Positions 56,776-64,000 of a DNA stretch of 64,000 nucleotides are shown one piece after another. This DNA is from Chlorops oryzae (taxonomy: Eukaryota > Arthropoda > Insecta > Diptera > Chloropidae). The notes beneath the pieces were generated by a model. It was not told the DNA's origin. It did not search any database and saw only the letters and a program-made list of their open reading frames with translations. Positions within the stretch are counted from its first letter, which is position 1, and each line of letters starts with the position of its first letter. The DNA is taken from the NCBI GenBank assembly GCA_020466095.1, contig CM035807.1, forward strand, positions 36,584,039 to 36,648,038, in the 5' to 3' direction. The translations under genes were made by a program, and so were the position numbers.

Positions 56776-58401
56776 ATGGAATATCTGGATGAGGCTGTTT
56801 TTTTTCCTTTTTTATTTATACCTTAAAGCAAGGGTTTCAAGTAATGATTAATATTGCAAAAAGAAATGGTTGAAATAGTTGGTTGAGTGTTAATACTTCG
56901 ATTAATTGTCCCCAACAAACGAATTACTTGAAACAACGAAAAATGCAATAGGCTAAGTTTTAACAACGAATTTGTGGTATTGATTAAAAAATTGGTCCTA
57001 TTATAGTTTAAAAGTTTTTCTGTGAATAGTGAATGGCAAATGAATTATTAAACATTCAATTATATGCATATACATATGTATGTATGTAGGTACTGCACGG
57101 AGGTCCTAAAAATGTGAATATTTTGCAAAAAAAAAAAACGGAGAATTGTTTAAGTTTTCCCCTTTTGAGATCTCGGTTATTCTCTGTACCGGGAGCCCCA
57201 CATTTTTTTCAGTCCCTTGCAATGATTTTCGATGTGGGTCTTTACCCAAAAGCGCTCAAAGTGCAATGATTTATACATTTAGTTACTTGAGTGACTTAAA
57301 ATCTATTTACTCAAGAGCGGGGTAGCTGCGGGACGAAAGTGAATGAGCTCCAAATAAACAGAAAAGTCCATGCCTTTGACGCACATGACAGACCCCATCT
57401 GTGTTCGCACCGAAGCAGCGGACAAAAGAGCGCCGATATGTTGGCGCAGCTTAGCTTTGCCATTTCGCTTTCGATGCGTTTCGGTTTCAGTTTCAGTTGG
57501 ACTTTGGGTTTTATTTTTCGATTTTTGCAGAGCCGACGCTTTTTCTTTGTGGGTATGGGAGACAGCAGCGGCAAAAACGGCTGTGGCTGAGAATGCTGCG
57601 GCGACAGCTATGGCGATAGTGATGACAGCGGTTCAATGAACGATGTCTGGACGCAACCAATAAGACGTCGATGCACAGTAGAAAAAAATGCATAAATAAC
57701 GGATAAAATTGAGATGATGAAATTTTGTGTATTTAAGAGAGGTCCGCAACAAAAGTTCTGCAACCTCCACATTTTCAATCTGAAACTAATAACTTCAATG
57801 TTCGTTTGTAATGGATTGAGATTTATTTGCTGTGGCATAAATTAAATTTGGAAGCAAAAGATTTCATTAAAAAATTTAACTGAAGAACACAAAGCTACGG
57901 CCCGAACGCTTCAAAAACGCCCATACCCTTTTCTGCATGAAATATTACAAAATTGGAAAACAATTTGTTGGTATATTGTTTGAAATTTTAAAATGGGGTC
58001 AAAACAAACAAAAAAAGAGACCTCGAATTTTTTCCCTTTTGGCATTTCTTTTAAAATTTTAATGAAAAAAAAAACGCTTTAAATTTGTACTGGAGATGCG
58101 TCTTAATTCCATTCTTCAATGAACAAAACTGTATCTTTTGTTTCTATTTATTGTTGTTTTTTTCCATATATGTATATAATTTTTTTTTTTTTTTTTGTTT
58201 GCTAGAAACCACATTAGGGTTCGTAAGCGGTATTGGGTTAAAAAAGTCTCTTTTATGATAATTTATTATTATTAAATGTTTAGTTTCAAAGCAAATTAAC
58301 TTCAAACTTTCATTCCTAATGTCAAACTCCATTGAGATTTCGTGAGTTCTATAATTTTTGTTACGAAATTCTTATGATCGCATCACTGTGCAAGTGGAAA
58401 G
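56776..58401. other. Unique DNA, GC-richer at 57.3-57.66 kb
   Basis: The GC-richer part has overlapping short frames on both strands (for example a plus-strand TTTCGGTTTCAGTTTCAG stretch and GGCGACAGC repeats). None is convincing. T- and A-runs flank it. No gene supported. Confidence 0.4.
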
Positions 58402-58584
58402 ATGACGAAGCCCTCACGGTTTTTGTTGATATTACAGTCGCTGTGTGTGTTTTCGTGGTCGTCGTTGTTGTTTCTTGGCTCGGCGCTGCATTCACTTGAG
58501 CAGGCACCCAAATTGCAGCGAATCGATTTTAACGAATTCAGTGCGTCGCTGCTGCGTTTGCCGCCGCTGCGCCCGACTCAGTGA
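58402..58584 (+). CDS. Candidate small secreted peptide or first coding exon
   Basis: ATG at 58402 in a favourable context (AAGATGA) opens a 60-codon frame. The N-terminus reads MTKPSRF, then a hydrophobic stretch LLILQSLCVFSWSSLLFLG and a small-residue region SALHS, a layout typical of a signal peptide. The rest is polar, with FNEFSASLLRLPPLRP at the end. Codons are GC-ending far more often than in surrounding DNA. The frame ends in CTCAGTGAGA, which contains a splice-donor-like CA|GTGAG, so it could also be exon 1 of a longer secreted protein. I recognise no family. The opposite strand has its own candidate exon (58578-58679), and a chance frame in a GT-rich patch is the main alternative. 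Confidence 0.3.
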   Translation: MTKPSRFLLILQSLCVFSWSSLLFLGSALHSLEQAPKLQRIDFNEFSASLLRLPPLRPTQ

Positions 58585-61500
58585 GACGCAACGCTTCTGT
58601 CGTTTATGATGGCAATGACCAGGGCCATGACACAGGAAGGATCTGCATCATCCAAAAATTGCTTGGCCTTGGTCAGGGACTGTGCAAGATATTTTTAAAT
58701 TCGCTTCGTGGTATTGCGACCCAAATGTGGTGGTGCCTGTGCACTTATAAACGCTACACAATATCTCGCGCAATCGTGTTTTTGCGCCGCAGAATATAAA
58801 TTCGTTCAAAATGCAATAAAGAGACGAGGCTTCGCGATTGCCCTAAATTATTTGGGTGTTTACTTTTAATATGCTCCTGCAATATCAAATGAAAATAATT
58901 TCCATTTTATTTAAAATTTCACTACATCTTTGAAATTTCTCGTTTCTCTAATTTTCGATTCGACTTAGAAGTTGAGCATCTATGTATCTATGAAAGTGTG
59001 AAGTTATTTGAATTTTTTATGAACGTTTAATAAAATGTGATATACGGAATAATTCGAAGCATTGAAATGAACTTCGGAGCTCTGCCTATAGGACCTCAAA
59101 ACCTGTCGACCATCACATTTTAGGATCAATATTAATCAACATTAATCTGAAATCTTCCACCATTGGCGTATGCATGACGATCATTGTTCGTCAAAGAGAA
59201 CTGTAGGAAATCATCCTACCTTTGCATTCTACCCAAAGAGGATGTAACTGTAGAGTCGAAAAAACACAATGAAATGCAATTCCCAAATGCGTCAAAATAG
59301 CTAAAAATTGTTTTTCGTCCCATACACATGCTCTGCGCAACTTAACGCGTATTGCGATTCGTTCGGAACGGTTGCGGAAACGTCAAGTGGTTGTGTTGAC
59401 TCGTCGCTTTTGTTGGAAATTGTCGTCACCGTTGTGACGCATGTATGAGCCATTAGAATCCCGCTTCAACCACCAATCTCTGTAGGTACCTCTCGCTCCG
59501 AATGCCGATCCAGGAACCACATTTGTCTCCACCACACAACCATCGGCGGTGTCCCTAAGCAAGCAGTCTGCCCTTTTCGACTGTCTGGGTTTCAAGTAAA
59601 CGTCTGAAGTCTGAATCTGAGTCTGGAGCGGTGGGAAGCTAAAGTGAAGTGAATTGGAGGGCTTTTCCTTTTTTCTTTTTTTCCTTTTTTCCTCGTTTTT
59701 CCATTTTTTCATTTTTTACTTTTCATATTTTTTCGTTACATTATGTTTTGGAGGACATTAACCTTATTGAAGTTGCAATTTTCAACAAATTTTGTGAAAG
59801 TGTGCAGAAAACGTTAGATTTTTTTTTCGGTTTGCTGCTGTCAACATTGGCCGTGGCGTGGGTGCGTGTGTCGCGTGTCTTGCATGGTGTATGTATGCAC
59901 ATGAATGGCTTTTGTGAGTGTCAATGAGCGGGCGTGGGCGTGCTGAACAGTGCTCGACTGAGCCAGGCTGAATTTGCTCCGCATGTGTACGGACGTTTGT
60001 GTTCTTGCATATATAATTGCGTTTGTGTGTCCGGACTCGGGAGGGTGAATTTCGTGGCTGGCCCAGTGTTTGTGGGTTTTGAGTTTCGTTGCGTTTGAGA
60101 CGTGTCTGAATCGACACTGGTGCTTAAGTCATTGTCTGCGACATTGTCGGGCTACCAGGCTTTTCTGTTCTATTTTGGCATTCGCTCCATTCGGAGGAAC
60201 TGTTTCATTGCTAGGAATGATTTTTGAGCCCCTCCGTAAATTAAAGCAGTTCAAAATGCTTCTCAGTGTGAGAATTCCGTATGTGAAGATTGAATGCCAA
60301 AAATGGAAAAGATTAAATAACTTCCAAGAACACCAAAAATGGTGTACATAAGTCCACTCATAATTGGAGAGGCAAACAATTAAACAGACTTTGATAGATT
60401 CGCCGGAAAGTGAACTTAATTCTTTGTATAACTAACAACATACCTATGTAACATATATATAAATTTATTGTAGATAATAAATATAAAAAAACACTCATAT
60501 ATCGCGCCCATTATTTGTGGGATGTTCAATTGGGCGGCTGTCATTCTCTTCATGCCGCAGTCCCCTTCTTTTAACCTCATCTAAACAATTGAAAACATTC
60601 GCCGCAAATTATGGGTACATCGAAATTCTAAATTCGCATTGCTCTAGTGACATTGACCTCTAAATTGATAAATTGCTCAGTGCCGTGAGCATTGCCAAGA
60701 GCACGCTTCGCGCTGTGTCAGGACTGCCATCGCCACAATCCAATACGCACCGTTTTAACCATATGCATAGGCTTTTCTGCCAACAGCATCCAGCAATGCC
60801 GCAAACTCATGTACATACACATAGTTTTGTTGGCAACACATTTGGCAGTGAAAATTATTTCATTTTCGATTTTAATGACAGCAGAACAAATATTTCGTGG
60901 GTACGGTGGGATGAATGTGTTTCAAATTGAGCTGCAACATTTTTCCGCGCAACTCACGGACATAGTTGGCAATTTTTGTAGAGCTACCCTCTAGGACGTA
61001 TAAGACGAATTTCCTAAAGCTACTAGTGATTTACTAGGAACTTAAGATCTAGTGCAAATGGGTTGAGTTGAGCCATATATTTGTACAAAAAAAAAAAAAA
61101 ACAATCAGCCAGTTGCAACTCGAATACCGAAAATAGGGGCCCAAATACCAGCAATTGCCTGGGAAAGAAAAGTAGTTTTAAATTATATTCAAATGAGCCA
61201 ATTGGTTCTTACAGTACCTACTAGAAAAGCGGTAGTTCTGTACTACGACTGTCGATTTTCCGCCATCTCTCAATGTTAATTTTCTACAAAGGCACTGGGG
61301 AAGTCGGAACTAGTAAAACGCTACAGTTACACTGCTCGCATTTCCTGGAGGGTTTTAATAGAAATTAGAATGCGAAATTTACACGATTTTGTGATAAATA
61401 AAATCTTTTAAAAAAGTGTTCGGAGCTGATCTTGCAGACAGCTCCCATAAGCGGACAAAAAAGCCGCGACTGTCGCGTCTGTGTACATATACCCTAGAAT

Positions 61501-64000
61501 TTTATTTAATCATCCCCGTGAACAAAATCTTCGAGTGACGAAATATATTGGAGAAATTTAAGTGAATGAAAGCTCGTGATGTCACAAATAGGATACTTTG
61601 AGCACGCAATATTTTGATTCGTACCTTTGCACCAACTAGTGCAACTAGTGGGTATTTGTGGCTTAACATTCGGGCTGTTCTAGTTGTATGCATTGCGAAA
61701 TTTCGTTGCATCCCTATGCATAGATATGTGGCTACAATTTGAAATTGAATAAACGAGCCCCCTCGCAAATAATTTAGGACTTTCGCTTTCATTTCGCTCA
61801 GTGGGAATATTGCTTGTGCGATTTCTCTCGTTTGATGGCAATGTATTGAAGCGGCATTTTCACTGTGTGGAATCCTATTTTTATGATCGCCTGACGGCAT
61901 TAGTCTCTGCCCAATCTGCCACCTCCGTTGCTCTTTTGCTGTTATCTAAACACCGTTTGGCATGCAGCCAAATAAAATTCGCAAATGCCAACAAGAGCAA
62001 CAACAACAAGGAGAGCCACCATAGCGCCGGAGTATTGGAGCACTCGCAGCAACAGCTAGTCGACCTTCGCCTCGGTTAGTTGCACTTTTGGCCATATTTG
62101 TCCGTGCAGCACTTTCCGCATCGTCGGTACGACGGCAGTAGTTGGTCGAATTGCCGCTGCGCGCTCGTGTTCTCAACACACGGAGCCAGAATTTAGTTGC
62201 AATTTTGGTTTTGTTTTGTTTTTTTGGCTCCACACTAAACAAGCGCCTGCTGCAATGCGAGAATGCGAATGCTGCATACGGTGTATACGATTCTTCCATC
62301 CATCTGATCCATTGTGCGTGGCGATGCAGTACGAAATTCATAGTGTCAGCGATTATGGGAAGATCTCGAGGCATCGCTGTGGGCAGAATGCGCTGCGCGT
62401 CGAAATTTCATTGACATTGGCATTGGAATCGTTAGAGACCCCGAAATGCCCGGCCGCGTCTGGAGCAGAAGGAGCAATCGTTGTGGCATATATTTTCACA
62501 TTCAATATGCAAATCGCACTGCGTATACATATGTACGTTCAACGTGTACCTCCGACTTCGGCAAGATGCCTGCTGTTGATGCAGCTGCCACTTTTTGTGC
62601 TGTTTTGTTGAATTGCTGCAACGCGCCTTGTTTCGTTGGTGTGTGCATGCATCACTGTGCAACCGGCAAAGCTGCTAAGACAGATTAGATTGTGTATTAT
62701 TCGTGCAGCAGACATTGCTAAGGCTGTCGTTCCATTAGAAAATAAAACAGGCATGATTCTACGTAAATACATACATACGTATGTAAGTGCAGAGTTCCCC
62801 GTTGTTCCACTTGTTTATTTGCGTCTAATTTAATGAGTTACGTTGGCGTCGTTGGGTTACGAGGTATTTAGTAGACGCCACCTGAAGCCCAATGTGCCAT
62901 GGCAGCTCTCACTGGGTCAGGAGGTTTTTGGCTATGCAAACACTGAGTTAAATCATAAGCTTAAACATTTCATTCCTCGACTATAACAATGACAGATAAA
63001 ATATCGGGTATGCTTTCTAATCTAAGGCTCATTTAAAAGTGCAAGACATAAAGTTTAAAGTCTCAGTAGCTACCTACAAAAGGGACAAAGCCGATTCCAC
63101 TTTGTACAAACACGCAGCTTTGCCCCTGTTCACACTCCTTCGGACACATATGAATGTGTGTATGTGTGTACACTGGAGTGAAACAGTTAAAATACGAAGC
63201 TCGATCGCCGCAAGCGTGAAAGAGTAACACGCGTTTCGGTATGAAAAACTCCACGCGACTAATAAAATCAAAGAAGCTAGAGACTTCTCCATAGCTGCAC
63301 GACGGCAAAACTTTTCAGCTCCAGGGCTTCGGTAGGTACTAATTATTATTTACACCTGAGTGCATACAGCAATCGAGTGACAATTTAATATCGAACGAAT
63401 TGACAGCATCCGAAGATGTACATATCATTCGATGCGACCGCTTGTAAAGGAATAGAAGGCATAAGCAGCAGCGAAAGCTTCTAGGAGAGTTGCGGATGCA
63501 TACCGATGCGTCCTTTCAAATTTGTTCTAAGGTCTTTCGACATCCGTGACACCACTATTTAGCATGGCATAAATATATTTGGTTTGGCAAACAAACGTAC
63601 ATATGTAGGTATGTTTTTGCATGAGCCAAACAGTCGAAAGGAAGCACGCAACAACACATAGATATGTACATATGAGTAGCAGCCTTGCTTGATCTCGCCT
63701 TGTCGCCACGACGCTTCGATAATTTCATTATGGAATGTTGATAGTTGGTCCTTCGTGTTTTCGAAATAGACAGACTCCAAACAAATTATGGTCGCCATCC
63801 TCGTTTCTATCGCAAGCATCACTTTGTACCTTAATCGGTATTTTGCCAGAGCTTCTCAGCTTATTTAAGGCGCGCAGTCGGACATTTTGGTAGAAATTTA
63901 TTTTCTTTTTCCTAAAGCCTACATTCAATTCTCACCATTTCGTTGTTAAACCATCAGTATTGAAGTTTAATGCATAATTTGAAAGCAGTCAAAAGAATAA
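58585..64000. other. Mostly unique DNA, GC-richer, no gene demonstrated
   Basis: Frames up to 142 codons occur on both strands (for example minus 59383-59712 and minus 61946-62374), but they overlap, are Cys/His/Arg-rich in simple-repeat fashion and lack domains. Simple repeats such as ATACATACGTATGTA near 62767 and TGTGTGTATGTGTGTA near 63155 occur. An A-run lies at 61088-61101. The section resembles fly intergenic, intronic or 5' UTR DNA. Confidence 0.4.

Noticed and set aside
59383..59712. 109-codon minus-strand frame
   Set aside because: It starts in an A-rich (Lys/Arg/Glu) low-complexity tract and no family is recognisable. The later half is less repetitive, but nothing besides openness supports coding.
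61946..62374. 142-codon minus-strand frame overlapping a 131-codon plus-strand frame
   Set aside because: Both overlap in antisense, have Cys-rich simple stretches and no domains. Probably chance openness in GC-richer DNA.
1..64000. CRISPR arrays, bacterial operons, rRNA or functional tRNA genes
   Set aside because: No regularly spaced repeats with unique spacers, no ribosome-binding-site-led gene clusters and no well-folded tRNA or rRNA sequence were seen. The content is typical of a eukaryotic fly genome.

Overview
The window looks like AT-rich, non-coding DNA from a higher fly. A tephritid fruit fly is my best guess, but the species cannot be fixed from the sequence alone. The reasons are: a Ty1/copia retrotransposon at the left edge, a degenerate I/Jockey-type LINE, a tRNA-derived SINE, many TA-, TAA- and 8-bp-target DNA transposons without transposase genes, abundant catacatatgtatg-type simple repeats, and no bacterial gene organisation. 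I see no complete host gene. GC-richer islands between the repeats (about 5.2-6.1, 13.8-14.3, 18.8-20.1, 22.4-23.4, 27.5-28.5, 32.3-33.1, 37.8-40.1, 57.3-58.8 and 59.3-63.7 kb) look like unique intergenic, intronic or UTR DNA.

Layout. 1-2441 is the 3' part of a copia element, with an open pol frame and a likely 156-bp LTR. 3.5-15.7 kb is unique DNA holding short non-autonomous elements: a hAT MITE with perfect 8-bp duplications (3561-3723), a 103-bp fold-back element (4186-4288), a TA-flanked fold-back element (7767-8006), a CGGTT-rich hAT element (10201-10675) and a palindromic MITE (15311-15698). 20.9-26.0 kb has two larger hAT-like elements (20911-21920 and 24299-25276, both apparently carrying later insertions) and SINE copy 1 (25780-26005). 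29.1-30.9 kb holds a mariner-type MITE and a LINE reverse-transcriptase pseudogene split by a MITE. 36542-36918 is a long TTATG pentanucleotide array. 42.1-44.3 kb is a diverged tandem repeat followed by a dispersed repeat. 46.1-50.3 kb is a nest of elements inside elements. 51-56.8 kb has further fold-back, Harbinger-like and hAT remnants. The right end is mostly unique DNA.

The parts do not form a pathway; they record successive insertions. The clearest record is a MITE family with a simple copy at 29809-30441 and a copy at 46109-47235 carrying two other elements. The simple copy shows the empty target sites.

The best host-gene candidate is a short GC-rich frame at 58402-58584 with a signal-peptide-like start and a plausible splice donor. 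It is only a hypothesis. All identity statements are by eye; no searches were run.
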